Source of the DNA: Naematelia aurantialba
Taxonomy: Eukaryota; Basidiomycota; Tremellomycetes; Tremellales; Naemateliaceae
NCBI GenBank assembly: GCA_021527695.1
Contig: JAKFAO010000003.1
Location: 1,488,001-1,552,000 of the forward strand
Direction: 5' to 3'
Length of the DNA stretch: 64,000 nucleotides
Shown here: piece after piece, positions 10,598 through 23,032 of the stretch
Layout: each line of letters opens with the position of its first letter
How positions within the stretch are numbered: position 1 is the first letter of the stretch
Notes under the pieces: model-generated
Database searches by the model: none
The model's input: only the letters and a program-made list of their open reading frames with translations
Told to the model about the DNA's origin: nothing
Position numbers and translations under genes: made by a program

Positions 10598-12174
10598 ATG
10601 ATCTTGCCCGTCGACACGAAACCGCCGATCGACGATCAGTCGGACGAAGAGGACTTTTACCTCCCTGATGAAGACTACGCGCACGAGACGATCCCCCTTA
10701 CAGGACAGCCCACGGCCTACGGCTATATACCACGACCGTTGTCGCCTGCTTCACACATCTCTCAGCTCCTGTTGGCGCAAGATGACGATCTCGAGCTCGG
10801 ACCCGCCCCGCCTTACACCCCGATTGCCGAGACGTCGTTCTCGACCTTTGGAAGCAGGTACCCACGATGGAGTCACCACGGGCACGGCCTGCGGACTGAA
10901 AGGGCCCACGGTCCGCAAAGTTGGAAGCGTTTAAAACGCAAGTGGGCTTTCGTGCTGGGAGGCGCCGTGGCTGGAGTGCTTCTGTGCCTCGTCTTGGTAT
11001 ACTTGGGGAGCGGGAGGAAGGGATCGCGGCGCCGACCAGGACGGCATGGGTGGAATGGGCCGCCCATACCTCCGCCAGACGAGATGGAGGGCGACTTGTT
11101 CAGCTGCGTGGACATGGCGGATGCTGGGGCCCTGTTTGTGCCTTTGGACGCGGACGGGCATGCCTTTGCGCAGATGGCAGGGATGGGGCTGGGCGAGATT
11201 ATCCTGAGTCAAGCGCAAGACCCAGTGGACGGCGTGAACGTAGTTTTCGAATGCGCACAAGGAAGTGCATGCCTTTTCAAGCGCAAACGCGATGGCGCGA
11301 CGGGCCTCGCCATACATTCTCAAGCGAATTGGACTACCGCACGAGACGAAGCAGTTACAGAGGCCGCTTTCCGCGTACACCTGTTCCTCCCGCCGCCGCC
11401 TTCAGACCGACCGGTCTCGCTGGATCTCCGTACAGATTCTGGGAATATCACCGTGCAAGATGTCGAGATCGTGCATCATCTAGACCTGCACACGGGTCGC
11501 GGCTGTGTTGATCTTGGTAACATACGCGCAGAGCGCCTGCACGTTGGCGGCACCGGCAACACCACTGGACAAGTGACCATATCCGACGAGGTCGCGGTAG
11601 AGACGCCCTTGTGAGTAGATTCCCGTCTGGGCCGCAAGTATGCTGACAGGACACTTCAGGGGAGACGTGCATCTAAATGTCACACTCGCTCGACCTCTTA
11701 TGGCGTCCGAAGCAAAGTGCTCCCGAGATTATGCGATTCCGCCCATCAGCGTGTCGATTCATGCTGGGTCTGGCGAGACATCGCTGCGGTACTTACCCGC
11801 TGAGGCGCCATGTCGCAGACTTCGCCAAGACGTCTTTTCCCTACTCGGCTCAGTTACGGGTGAGCGCGCCAATCCCATCATGCCATGTGCAGTCGAGCTG
11901 ATTCGTGCTTGCAGTGTATCCGGATATCGCATTCGAAGGACCCGTCCATTTGTCCTCGACGCTTGGTGGGATCCATGTCGCTCCGCCTAGCATGGTCGTG
12001 GCCGACCCAGCTGGACGCGGGCGCAATAGGACGGTCACCATGGACGCCGAGACAACCACCAAATCCGTCACTGGGCAAGTACGGTGGGTTCCGTCGATCG
12101 TGAAGCATGTCCAGGAGGAACACTCGGACATGAGAGTCAAGACCGCCTCGGGGGACATCGAGGTAATCTTCTAG
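10598..12174 (+). CDS. Single-pass membrane protein with DUF4097-like beta-repeat ectodomain
   Basis: Three exons in phase: 10598-11610, 11660-11859 and 11915-12174. ATG 10598 (MILPVDTKPPIDD) was chosen over upstream non-ATG extension. The N-terminal 110 residues are acidic and cytosolic-looking, followed by basic 'RLKRKW' and a transmembrane helix 'AFVLGGAVAGVLLCLVLVYL' at about residues 115-135. The outside region opens with 'PPIPPPDEMEGDLFSC' and then has repeating strand patterns: 'VSLDLRTDSGNITVQDV', 'LDLHTGRGCVDLGNIRAERL', 'MRVKTASGDIEVIF'. These resemble DUF4097/adhesin-like beta-helix repeats that fungi often carry behind one membrane segment. N-glycosylation sequons ('NWT', 'NIT', 'NTT') fit an exported domain. 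Its role is unknown; cell surface or secretory membranes are inferred. Confidence 0.8.
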
Positions 12175-12511
12175 ATACATGTAGATCAGACCGCACTTTC
12201 TGGGTATACTGGCATGCTCCTCTTGGGTGTTCTAGTAGCATGCACATGCATGATGTTGTTCTATTCAACTCTGTCGGTCTGCCTATGCGGTCTTGAGCCT
12301 TTGACAGCCGGGATTCCGGGTGCGCCGGTCCGACTCGCCGGGCGGACTGGTTGCAAGGGGGAAGTGTCTGTCCGTCGGTTCATCTTTTTTTCGGCGCCTC
12401 TGCGTTGCACCTCTATCTCGTCTGCATTCCAAGAGAAAGACTGTCCTAGGTAGTCTCTATCGTATCCAGACTCCTTACTTGCCGTTGGCCCCGCTATAGC
12501 ACAGGCTCACC
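12175..12511. other. Short intergenic region, likely promoter of the reductase gene
   Basis: 337 bp between same-strand genes. It contains 'ATGCACATGCATGAT'-type short inverted repeats near 12239-12254 and a pyrimidine-rich stretch near 12380-12425. No gene seen. Confidence 0.5.
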
Positions 12512-14127
12512 ATGTCTCAACCCAAAGTCCTCATCTGCGGTATGTGCGGTTTTCCTCTGGTCCCCGGCATAGCAATGCACCGGCTGATAATGTCCACCCA
12601 TAGCCAACCCCCAGAACGGAATTGTCTGGTCCAAAGCTGAGCAGGCCTCCAAGCTGGGTGCTGTGTCGCAAGTGCTGGTGAGCGGACTCGTCCTCTGTTG
12701 AGTAATGCCTTCTTTCTCTCCTTACGTTTTTCTTGCCTTCTTGCCTTCTTTCCTTCTTTCCTTCTTTCATTTTTTCATTTCTCCTCCCCTGCTCTTCCCG
12801 CTGCCTTCTCTTCTCGTGTCTTCTACCATTCTCTCTGGATTTCGCCTCTCCTCTCTGAAGAGCCCATCGTTGACACTGTCCAGGAATTCAGCGAGCCGGA
12901 CCGCGCTTCCTTCTTCGCTGCTTGCGAGCCAGGAGCAAAGTACGACGGCGTCGTCGGCATCTACCGCCACAACGACTCTGCCTCAGCTATCGGCGTGTTT
13001 GACAAGGAGTTGATTCAGGCTCTCCCAGAGAGCGTCAAGTATATCTGCCATAACGGTGCAGGCTACGACCAGAGTGCGTTCTTCTCGTCCCTCTTCAACC
13101 CCCCAATCAACACTAGATCAACTGCCCCCCTCTCATCCCTTGTTGGTTGGCCTGTGTATCGCTGGGACCGCGCTGAATCTCTCAGTCGACGTAGAAGCAT
13201 GCACAAAGCGCGGCATTCAGGTCTCTCACACCCCGCAAGCAGTCGACGATGCTACGGCCACCGTCGGAGCATACCTCACCATCTCGGCATTACGGCAATT
13301 CCACCGCGCCGAGGTGAACGTCCGCGCGGGTAAGTGGAAGGCTGGTCTGCAACCTGCTTCGGATCCCGAGGGCAAGGTCGTCGGGATCATTGGTATGGGT
13401 GGCATTGGCTCGGTAGGTCCCTTCGAAGCTCGCTAGAGCATTTCTGACATTGTTCTTCCCTGCTACTCTCGACTTTTGCTGTTCCGTCCACTACCCTGAC
13501 TGACCGCTTCGACCCAATAGGCCATGGCTCGTCGTCTGCTCGGCTTCGACATGAAGATTATTTACTATAATCGGAAAGAGATCTCCCCCAAGCCCAACTT
13601 CCCCTGCACCTACGTGCCTTCCATGGACGACCTGCTGCGCCAAGCCGACGTAGTCTCCCTGAACCTGCCGCTGAACGACAAAACCCGCGGAAGCTTCGGG
13701 AAGCGCGAGTTCGGCTTGATGAAGCAGGGCAGCGTGCTGGTCAACACGGCGCGTGGCGCTGTCGTAGACGAAGAGGCGTTCATCGAGGCTCTCGAGTCCG
13801 GCAAGGTGAGTCCAGCAGAGTCCATGTGGCGGGAATAGAAGCCAGGAGTTGACGGTGCGCAGCTCGCTTCTGCAGGCATTGACGTGTACCCCGATGAGCC
13901 CAACGTCAACCCCAAACTCGTAGCCATGGACAATATCACCCTCCTGCCCCACATGGGCACTGAGACGCGCGACACCCAAAAGAAGGTGAGCGATGCGCCT
14001 CAATGTATGGTCCAGGCCTCGCAGCTCGCAGCTGATCATAGCACAGATGGAGATTCTGGTGCTTGACAACCTGGTGTCGGCGGTATCTGGCAAGGGATTG
14101 CTCAACCAGGTCCCCGAGCAGAAGTAA
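12512..14127 (+). CDS. Glyoxylate/hydroxypyruvate reductase (D-2-hydroxyacid dehydrogenase)
   Basis: NAD(P)H-dependent reductase for glyoxylate, hydroxypyruvate or related 2-oxoacids, of the D-isomer-specific 2-hydroxyacid dehydrogenase family. The gene starts at ATG 12512 (MSQPKVLICANPQNG). It has seven exons, the first 28 nt long (12512-12539), then 12604-12677, from 12863, from about 13192, about 13521, about 13862 and about 14046 to TAA 14127. The nucleotide-binding loop is 'GIIGMGGIGSAMARRL', split by an intron after GIGS. The catalytic Arg is in 'VNTARGAVVDEEAF', the acid in 'DEPNVNPKL', and the His in 'LLPHMGTETRDTQ'. The N-terminal 'ICHNGAGYDQIDVEACTKRG' is typical. Intron 2 (12678-12862) holds a long CT-rich tract with repeated 'CCTTCTTT'. 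About 330 aa, normal for the family. Substrate preference cannot be read from sequence. Confidence 0.93.
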
Positions 14128-14398
14128 GCGTGCCGGCGTGGATGGTAAGCGATCGAACGTTGCAGAGCGTGAATATGGAGATGAAGATGTGGTAGTGCAT
14201 TATACGTCTAAATCAATATGGCTACGTGCAAGGTATTTGTGTTGCGTCTTGTGTTGCTAGCCACATGCTCTGGGAGACAGCACTGCTCCCACGACAGTTA
14301 TGAATGGTTACATGCGAGATGCGAGGACCCGACCGAGGTGAACGAGAAGTACCCGGCCGAAGACGAACGCGATGCTGCTGCGCGGGTGTAGGCTGACG

Positions 14399-15587
<1,189 letters not shown>

Positions 15588-15962
15588 CGTCGAGATTCCA
15601 GCAAGCCCGCGTGCTAGTGGCAGAACACCCGAAATCGCTTTGCACTGCAGCCAAGCAAGAAAAAATGGTCAACACAAGTGGAGGCAGACCATCCTCTAAG
15701 GGGGCGCTCAATTAACACCGTCACTAGCAACTCCTGCTTGCAAGTGACTGACTACTGCAGCTTAGGTATCATGCATCACATCTCGGCCCATGACACGCTC
15801 ATAAACTAACACGAGGACGGAGGACTAATCGCGGGATCTCGAACATAAGGCCAAGGCAAAGCACGTCGTGCGAATAATGGCGAGGGAGCAGCGCTCAATT
15901 AGGGGGCAACGGGGCGAATTATACACAAGAACAGAAAGAATCTATCGAGAAGGGTGCGTCGA
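15588..15962. other. Intergenic, RPA12 5' flank and 3' flank of next gene
   Basis: 375 bp. It holds the presumed RPA12 promoter and the 3' flank of the Ala/Glu-rich gene, both read on the minus strand. No further gene seen. Confidence 0.5.
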
Positions 15963-17160
15963 TCAGGCGGTAGCGGAAACCACGGGCGCGGCAGGCGCGG
16001 CAGCCTTGGGCTAATGGTCAGCCCCGGTCGTCGATCCATCACCCACCTCGTCAATAGCCAGAGGTTCAGTCTCGATGGGCCGCTCGAGCTGAGGAGCCTC
16101 CGAAGCCACGGGCGCTGGCTCTGCTGGCTCTGTCGGCTTGACGTCGGCGGCAGTCTCCTTCTTCTCCTCCTTTGGAGTAGCAGAGTGCTCCTTCTTGCCA
16201 AAGTGCTTGACAAAGTCGGTCACACGAGCAGAGAGACGACGGTTGGCCTTTGGTGCCTTGGGCTGCTTGTCAGCAAAAAAGAGCTAAGAACAGCTCACGA
16301 GATCGTCTTTTGCAACGGCCTGGTCTTCGGCTGGGGTCGCAGTCTCAGCGACGGGCGTCTCACTGCTCCCGTCAGTGACTGTCGGAAAGGGTTCCTTACG
16401 TTTCCGTGACAGCAGGCTCGGTGGCGGCAGATGATTCGGCAGGGGCCTCAGTGGACACGACAGCAGTCTCCACAACGACAGGCTCAGTCACAGCAGCGAC
16501 AGGGGTGGCCACAGCGGGAGCGGCCGCCTCGGGGCTCTCGGTAGCCGCGAGCGCCTCGGTTGCTGGTTCTGTCGCGGTGCTAGCCTCAGCTGCCGGAACT
16601 TCGGGAGTAGGGTCCGCCTTCTCAGTCTAGTCGTCAGCATGTCCAACAGCTCGTCACTCACCTTGGGCGTCTTGACCTTCTTTTCCTTCTTGGGTGACTT
16701 GTTGCCGCTGCTGAACAACTTGGCAAAGAAGCCCTTGCCCTCAGCCTTGGTCTTGTCGACCTTTTCCTATCGAGGTCAGACAAGTCTGGCCAATCAGCTC
16801 ACCTTGACGCCCGCTTTCTTCTCTTCCTTCTTCACAGCCGAGTCGTCCTTGGCCTCGCCGGCTTCTTCGGGAACGCTCGCAGGAGTACCATCGACCTGCG
16901 TGGCCGTGTCGGCATCAGTGTGCGCGGTGCCAGTCTCGGTATGAGTGGTCGTTGGCTGCTTGAGCTTCCTTCAGCACTTGCCGGTTCATGCCACCTACTG
17001 CTTCGGCAGGAACCTCAGCTGGAGCCTCTGCGACAGGCACGCCTTCCTCCTTTAGCTCCTCGACGACCTCAGGCGCGGGCGCGACAGCGACCTCAGCAAC
17101 AGGCTCAGTGGCAATGTTGGCCTGGGAGCCGGTGGGGTGGATGTAGTCAAGGAACGTCAT
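15963..17160 (-). CDS. Ala/Glu/Pro-rich multi-exon protein with Lys-rich FxKxF motifs
   Basis: Starts at ATG 17160 (MTFLDYIHPTGSQAN); no acceptor lies between this ATG and the upstream in-frame stop. At least six short exons follow, with long low-complexity Ala/Glu/Pro/Val/Thr stretches such as 'VAEVAVAPAPEVVEELKEE' and 'PVVVETAVVSTEAPAESS'. Two short conserved-looking basic blocks stand out: 'GKGFFAKLFSSGNKSPKKEK' and 'SARVTDFVKHFGKKEHS'. The last exon reads 'KAAAPAAPVVSATA' and stops at 15963. No signal peptide or membrane segment. Repeated FxKxF/Lys blocks in acidic filler suggest short linear binding motifs or membrane-binding patches, but this is inference. I do not recognise a named family. 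Exon borders apart from start and stop are approximate. Confidence 0.65.
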
Positions 17161-19256
17161 GGTGAACAAGGTGTCGTAGGGAATGAAGCGCCGGAACGAG
17201 CGGTGATATTAGACGGAAACGAGGTGATCAGCTTGGATCTCGCGAGATTGTGATGGGGATATGAAAGGACAAGACACGAGAGTAGATGTCGAGCTGTTTG
17301 GATACGAAGCGAGGGTGGCTTTGAAATGGCACGCAGCGAGGGGTAATTGTGTGTCAAGTTGGCACATCCAACATTTTCGCGTGTTAGGACGGCGCCAGAC
17401 GGGAGGCTGGACGCGGCCCGCTGGGCTCCTTGGCCAGCACCAAGGCGGGTTTGGGCTGGTGGCGCAGGACATTGGCCAGCCTGGACTCGGGCTGGCACCG
17501 TGACATCACAACACCAATTCGATAAGAGGAGGGAAGACAAAGTACGCTGGTCGAAATGCCCGTACGGTGTTCGCGACGCGACGAAGGAGGCGAGGTGCAC
17601 GACGGGAGGCTTACCTGGCTTTCAACGGGTGCAGACATGTTGATGGTGGGTGATAGTTGGGTGTACTGGGTGTACGATATTGCTTGGTGGGTCTGGTGAA
17701 CAGAGGATGGTGAACACAAGACGAAGGGTTGTAGTTGTAATTGTTGGTGGTTGTAGATGGACGATGTGGAGAGAGAGACACAAAGAGATGCAAGGTATAA
17801 AGGAGTACGAGGGGGGGACGAGCTGCGCGTTGGGACGGGTGGCAACGGAACCAAGGGAGGGGGGCAGGGAAAGGAAGGAAGGGGGGGAGGGGAGAAGGCG
17901 TTTGAGCAAGTTTCGGATCTATCAGGAGAAGACCAGTGCAAAAGGGGGGGGCGGGGGCAGGGGAGGCGTGGGCCAGAGCTCAAAGGAACTGTTGCCAAGT
18001 CGGGCAAAGTCTGCATGGCCAGTGCCCCTCTGGGCTCACTCCCCGCGTTCTCCCGCCCATGGGATGAACTAGCTAGTCTCTTCCCTCTCCTCCGTCTGCT
18101 ACAAGATAGCGATGCATAGACTAACACCAGCAGGAGAGAGGGAGAGAGGGGACACCGAGATAGAACTAGGAACTGCGTAAACAGATTTCCCAATTAGCAA
18201 GGTTTTGTGTTTGCCACCCGCGACCACAACCGGGGGGGGGGCAAGGCGCGAGAGGAAAACGGAAACGGGCCCCTCTCTGTCTGGAGGGGGGCAGGGTGGC
18301 AAGACAAAAAACACGCTATGGGAGTGGCGTCATCAGGTCCCGCCTAGTTCGGACCAAACCGCTGTACTGGCATTCCCAATCTAAAGAGCTTGGCGGTCAC
18401 GCTATCGGGGCACACGACGACGATCAAACATCTGCTGGCACCTTCCACATAGGTTGACACTGGGCAAGTAACGCTACTCGAAAACGCGGGTGGAGAGTGG
18501 GATAGCCTGTGATCAATGACGGACGCGATGGTGACAAGGGCTCAAGAGGGGGCGTTTGCTGTGCCTGTATCGGACACCGTTTCAAGCTGTCCCTGAGGCC
18601 GCCCGCTACACATGTGGCACTGGGCCAAAGCGTCACCTTTGCCACCGCCACCCCGTCTGACAAGCCGAGCGCAGGGGGCCTCGGCGGTCGAGGCAACACG
18701 CCAAAGTCGAGACCGGTGTGAGAACGGCCGTAGCATGTATCTTCTTTAGGAATCTGTCAGGAGTTTCACGTGCACATTCCCAGGACCGCCTTCGTCCTAG
18801 AATTGCTCCGGGTCGGAACGGCAGGCAACTGTGTGGCACCATTCTGGAATCGCCTCGGCCACCGCGGAGAGACCTGACCTCGAGTCCAACTGGCCTTCTC
18901 AACGAGAATGTACATATCTACAACTGAGAAAATGCATTCCCAACATGGAGGTTTCCACGAGTGACACGCCGGCGTTGGAGCGGCCTTCCCGGTGCAGCCA
19001 TTCGTGGCCGAGGTGCGGTCTCGAGCCAGAGTCTGGCCTTGGCGGTCGTGCCCACATCGCAAGGGCCGAGTGTGTGTCTTGGCGAGGCGTAGTCCAGACA
19101 AGGGTTGAAAGAAGAGCGCAACAAAGGAAAGCTCGACTGCGGTGAAGCGACATATATCTTCTACTCAATGACGCTGCTTCCCCCGCCGCCGCGTTTCCTA
19201 CTTTGCTCGCCACTCAAGTCAAGTCTCGTCTTGGATAGTCTCGGTTGAGCAACACA
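17161..19256. other. Long gene-poor region: promoter of the A/E-rich gene and G-rich tracts
   Basis: About 2.1 kb. An ATG at 17638 on the minus strand (MSAPVES) followed at once by a good GTAAGC donor looks like a 5' leader exon or upstream ORF of the A/E-rich gene, but it cannot be joined in frame. Plus-strand purine/G-rich runs fill 17800-18000 and a G10 run lies at 18232-18241 (pyrimidine-rich on the minus strand, typical of fungal promoters). From 18.3 to 19.25 kb no ORF shows family features. Confidence 0.45.
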
Positions 19257-19949
19257 ATGCCGCCACGACGCGCTGGTATTCTCCCTCCGCCGCGCACCAG
19301 CTCGGACTCATCGATGAGAGATTCGCCACCGACGGGCACACCCCCTCCCGCGCAGTGGCCGCCTGGTGATTTCTGCCAGGAACCAGGTGAGATTGACCCG
19401 GAGGATGACCCAATGAAAGGTGAGGAGATGGGGGACGATAGCAACATGTCTGCGGGGACGTCTCCGAGCATCACAGTTCATCCAGCCTCTGATGTATTGC
19501 GGCCGAGTGGCGATCGACCCCAACAGAGAACAGACGTGTATTCCCCGAGGAACCCACCATCAACGTATAGCTATGGCAGATTTTACCAGTCGCAGCCGCT
19601 GCCACCTTCGTCCTATCTCGCTCCGTCAAGGCTGTCGGGCTACATTCCGTATGGAGGACCAACAGACAGACTCAATAGCCCCCGCACGACCCAGTTTGGA
19701 CGCGACAGATACTCCCAGCGTGAGCATCCGGGTACCCCATCCGATCGCAGCCCAAGGAACTCTGGCGACAATCCTGCGTGGTCGTCAATGCCAAGCAGCA
19801 GTTCTCACCCAGGGACCGAGTCTGTGCCTAGCGGCAGCACCGCCACAGTTCCTCAACGGCCTGTCAAGCGCAGACGCATCACCATGGAGGATTCACCCCC
19901 GAAACGATTCTCTCCCGATCCCGGTTCATCAGAACGTCCTTGGCATTGA
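19257..19949 (+). CDS. Orphan disordered Pro/Ser/Arg-rich protein opening island 2
   Basis: Single ORF of 230 aa from ATG 19257 (MPPRRAGILPPPRTSSDS) to TGA 19949. Nearly the whole protein is low complexity: 'MRDSPPTGTPPPAQWPPG', an acidic patch 'EPGEIDPEDDPMKGEEMGDD', Tyr/Pro-rich 'YSYGRFYQSQPLPPSSYL', and a basic, nuclear-localisation-like 'RPVKRRRITMEDSPPKR' near the end. It lacks the helical module but is followed on the same strand by the module-only gene E. It matches the N-terminal half of proteins A, B and C in style. Function unknown. A TATA-like element is not obvious upstream. Confidence 0.5.
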   Translation: MPPRRAGILPPPRTSSDSSMRDSPPTGTPPPAQWPPGDFCQEPGEIDPEDDPMKGEEMGDDSNMSAGTSPSITVHPASDVLRPSGDRPQQRTDVYSPRNPPSTYSYGRFYQSQPLPPSSYLAPSRLSGYIPYGGPTDRLNSPRTTQFGRDRYSQREHPGTPSDRSPRNSGDNPAWSSMPSSSSHPGTESVPSGSTATVPQRPVKRRRITMEDSPPKRFSPDPGSSERPWH

Positions 19950-20782
19950 TGCACCACGGAGAACCCACTCCGTGGTCAGCGGTTGAAAATTATAGGCTCT
20001 GGACAGAGTTCGCTCAGATACCATAGTTGGTGGGTAGCTCCTAGGTTTCGTTATACAAAAGATGCATGGGCGTACTGCTCTTCCAAGGGGTCTCTCTGTT
20101 CGCGCTGATCATGAAGGAAACACCCGGTCTCCGTGGCAGATACGCAGAACAACGTGCAGCCCCTCAGTACGACAGAGATGACAAATTTCTGTAGGCTCTT
20201 GCAAGAGAGATCAGAACAAGAAAACCACGCCACCTGGAGAAATGGATCCCACACACTTCATGACCTCAGACACTCGTACCTACCTACCTTACAGACCTTT
20301 CGCGACAAAGTGGTCCAAGTAAGACGAAGCTTGAAGACGAGATCGATCCCAAACATCGCTTCTCATATACGAAAGCCGCACACAGTCTGCTCAAGCGAAG
20401 CTCCTTAACTCCGACTACCTCAGGCCTTCCAGTCGGAAGACTACGCCATACATCTCGACAGTATTCCCCTGGCGTCATCTTCTCTCTCCATGAGACATTT
20501 GCGCCATTTCTTGCTTTCGTTCCTTTCAGTCTACGTCTTCCTCGTCAGAATGCTTCCTGTAAAGAAGAGGCCGCTGTCAGTGGAGCGCCAGTCTGGAAAG
20601 ATGGCAGTGTGGTCGCACCACAGGACTATATATGGGGCTTTGGCCACCTCAGCCGAGCTCTGCATCGCATATCTACTTATTGGTATCTCAATACGTCCAA
20701 CCCTTTACGCCCACACCCACACCCACACCCACACCGACCTTAGTATTGGATATTAGATCATTCGATCGCCTGGTAGAACGAC
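19950..20782 (+). other. Gap holding a possible module fragment and a CACACC repeat
   Basis: Plus-strand 20133-20408 is open with 'TEMTNFCRLLQERSEQENHA' and then 'TWRNG', resembling the island module (hydrophobic-x-x-Phe-Cys .. Trp), but it has no ATG; it may be an exon or a relic. The minus strand is also open there (20254-20051). Near 20628 'CTATATATGGGGC' is a good TATA-box candidate for gene E, followed by a short (CACACC)n repeat at about 20711-20737. Confidence 0.35.
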
Positions 20783-21205
20783 ATGGCTACAGGAGCTTCC
20801 CAGTGGTGGGAGTATGACGCCAGGATGTCCAGCTCGACACTGCAGGAGCGCGCCGATCACCCTGGCTATACATTCTTCGACACCAACCAGTCCATCGTTG
20901 ACTACACTTTCGCCACCCTCACGAACCTGATGGCCACTGAGACTACCAAGAACATGGAGAAGATTTTGCGCACGTTTGCTGACCACTCCCTCGAAAGGGA
21001 CAGAGAGAGCCTGTTTCAGCTCCTAGCGAATCAGGACGGGAGGACAAGACAAAACTACTTTGCGCAACTTGTGCAGTCCATGGGTGGCGCCCTGCCCGAT
21101 CCGCAGAACGACGTGGAGACCTCAGAGGGGGATTTGGTATCGAAACTGAGTGGTATAAGCCTGGGGGCAGGGACGTCCCAAGGGTCCCAAGGTGGAAGAG
21201 GATGA
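20783..21205 (+). CDS. Orphan-family protein E: stand-alone module
   Basis: Single ORF of 140 aa from ATG 20783 (MATGASQWWEYDARMSSST). It is almost all module: a strand-like 'HPGYTFFDTNQSIVDYTF', helix 'ATLTNLMATETTKNMEKILR', then 'TFADHSLERDRESLFQLLAN' and 'QNYFAQLVQSMGG'. It ends in a Gly/Ser tail. It aligns by eye over about 75 residues with H and I: 'FFD/LFD/TFE', then Ile/Val/Leu-Asp, Thr-Leu, a helix, then Asp..hydrophobic..aromatic. The TATA-like sequence near 20628 and the compact size suggest an intact gene. Function unknown; no enzyme motif, signal peptide or membrane helix is visible. Confidence 0.6.
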   Translation: MATGASQWWEYDARMSSSTLQERADHPGYTFFDTNQSIVDYTFATLTNLMATETTKNMEKILRTFADHSLERDRESLFQLLANQDGRTRQNYFAQLVQSMGGALPDPQNDVETSEGDLVSKLSGISLGAGTSQGSQGGRG

Positions 21206-22111
21206 ATAAAATGATGTACTTCCAGGTGGCTTATGCAGTAGTACTGAGATCCTACAACACATGTAGATTCGGGCACGCCTTGCCTCCGAAAGGCTGATAA
21301 GAGAAGCAGACAGTTACGAGCAAATTCTAGCTGGTCTGCTGAGGATCCGGCATCCGTTCGAATGACAATGCACTAACTACCACGTTTTCGCCACCACAGC
21401 GTGCGGAGTTTGTCGCAGAACGTGGAAGACCTGGGTGAGAGAGCGCTCATTTCAGTTTCGGGAATATTCCTGGGCCAATTTGCCTTGTTTGCCTTTTAAG
21501 GATGACGATTGTCATTCGCGTCTGTTCTCCCTTCATATTACATCGTCGATGGGGCCCGAGGGACTCAAGTCGAATGGAGTTGTGAGACGAAGCTGAAACA
21601 TCAGAGATCATTCAGCGCACGGACACCGTCTCAGCGGGTGAGCGGATTGGCGACGGCGTCACACTTGATTTGAGCTTACTCTGCTGTTCAAGACGAGAAT
21701 GTCAGTACTTCTTTGTACCAGGAGTTGCAAGAAGGTTGCCGCTCATTCGCAGTTATGACGCCGGATCTCGCTGCTTCTGCTTCTGACCAGTAGATGTATC
21801 AAGCCTACTCCTCGCCTGTTGGCTTTCTGCCTCGGATAGGATCTAAGACCTCCGTGCATTGCGCTTCCACCCCGGCGAGGCTTCCTCACAGAGTTTAAAT
21901 TCGAGCTTCCATCCGGCAAGTCTTCCTCACGGCATCGCGTCCTTTCCCACCTTGGGCGGGGAATTTCTGCGGAGTTCCGAGGCTTCTGGTTTTTTCATAG
22001 AGCTACAAGAGCAAGGTGGAGGGGACAGCACTGCTTCGAAATTGACATTCCTACTCCACTCAGGTATTTCTTTCAATAGTCCAGGATAGCGCTTACCAGC
22101 GTGTTTTCGTC
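21206..22111. other. Intergenic within island 2
   Basis: About 0.9 kb. Plus-strand 21859-22089 is open but has no ATG and no pattern. A direct repeat-like pair, 'CTTCCACCCCGGCGAGGCTT' and 'CTTCCATCCGGCAAGTCTT', lies at 21865-21925. Otherwise nothing is supported. Confidence 0.4.
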
Positions 22112-23032
22112 ATGCCGCACCGAAACCCAAAATCAAATGCCTCAAGTCAACACGACTATGAGTCTGTCCACAGCCTGAGAAGTCTCCTCGAGGGCGTAAG
22201 GGCGGATGGGGGCGAGCAACAAAGGGAGGCAGAGGATGAATTGGTCCACGAGGTACTGGAGTCGCTGCGTAAATGTGAAAGCAATCCAGAAGAACAGACA
22301 GCCATTTGCACCACCGTCTTGATGTCAGGGCTACCAGTTCGCGTCAGAAGAGAAATCAGTGCCAATGTCTACTCGGATTGGTCTAGTGGCCGCGATGCCT
22401 GGCGCGCCGCAGGGATCCGCTTCATGGGAGAGCCGAGAGGTACGGTGAGTCTTCCAAAGCGTCCCAACGAACTCAATGAATCGCCGGTTCACAAAGGAGG
22501 CCTGGTTAGGGAGCCTACTCAGCCCGTTTCGTCAACTCTCGTTGCACCATCTCTCGGTCTAGTGACTAACCACAATGCGGCGCCTAGGCTAAGCAAATTT
22601 GTGGAGCTCTACGGGCACCTCGGGTACACTCTTGATGCGCAAACGAGATTTCCGTCTGGGGACGGAGGCTCTCAAACCCTTGCCGAAATCACTGCCGGCT
22701 TCCTCCGGCTGTCTAATGACTCCAACGATGTGGTCTGCACTCTGCGAGACTTCTTCAGTCTGGCCAACGCACCGAATGACACTAACGCCATGGAGACAAT
22801 ATTGGGGAAGTGGGATGAGGAGTCGGGTGGGACTGCATGGCTCGATTGGATGACACATGTCCACGATCATTGCGAAGAGGTCTCTCGTCATTCGTCCTCC
22901 TTGGATGCAGGCCGGAGAAGCTTCCAAGGAAGGGGAGTCGATCAGAGCACAAGAGGATCTGAACACACCCGAGGGCCTTTTGACCAGATACTCTCCACGT
23001 CGGAGGACAAGTCATTTACCAAACAACAATGA
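22112..23032 (+). CDS. Orphan-family protein F with two module-like regions
   Basis: Single ORF of 306 aa from ATG 22112 (MPHRNPKSNASSQHDYESV). An N-terminal helical region (about 20-110) contains 'VHSLRSLLEGVRADGG', 'DELVHEVLESLRKCES' and 'VRREISANVYSDWSSG'. After a linker, a second region (about 165-260) has 'YTLDAQTRFPSGDGGSQT', 'LAEITAGFLRLSNDSND', 'VVCTLRDFFSLANAPND', 'AMETILGKWDEESGG' and 'AWLDWMTHVHDH'. The second aligns with E and H. The first has a similar helix-acidic-helix-Trp plan, suggesting internal duplication of the module. The tail is polar and charged. Function unknown. Confidence 0.6.
   Translation: MPHRNPKSNASSQHDYESVHSLRSLLEGVRADGGEQQREAEDELVHEVLESLRKCESNPEEQTAICTTVLMSGLPVRVRREISANVYSDWSSGRDAWRAAGIRFMGEPRGTVSLPKRPNELNESPVHKGGLVREPTQPVSSTLVAPSLGLVTNHNAAPRLSKFVELYGHLGYTLDAQTRFPSGDGGSQTLAEITAGFLRLSNDSNDVVCTLRDFFSLANAPNDTNAMETILGKWDEESGGTAWLDWMTHVHDHCEEVSRHSSSLDAGRRSFQGRGVDQSTRGSEHTRGPFDQILSTSEDKSFTKQQ

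Noticed and set aside
10921..11511. Arg-rich 196-aa ORF inside the DUF4097-like gene
   Set aside because: Out-of-frame shadow of the exon with the transmembrane and beta-repeat coding.
17384..18193. 269-aa minus-strand ORF upstream of the A/E-rich gene
   Set aside because: Pro/Ser-rich translation of a pyrimidine-rich promoter without a usable splice to the gene; only the MSAPVES leader is kept as a possible upstream exon.
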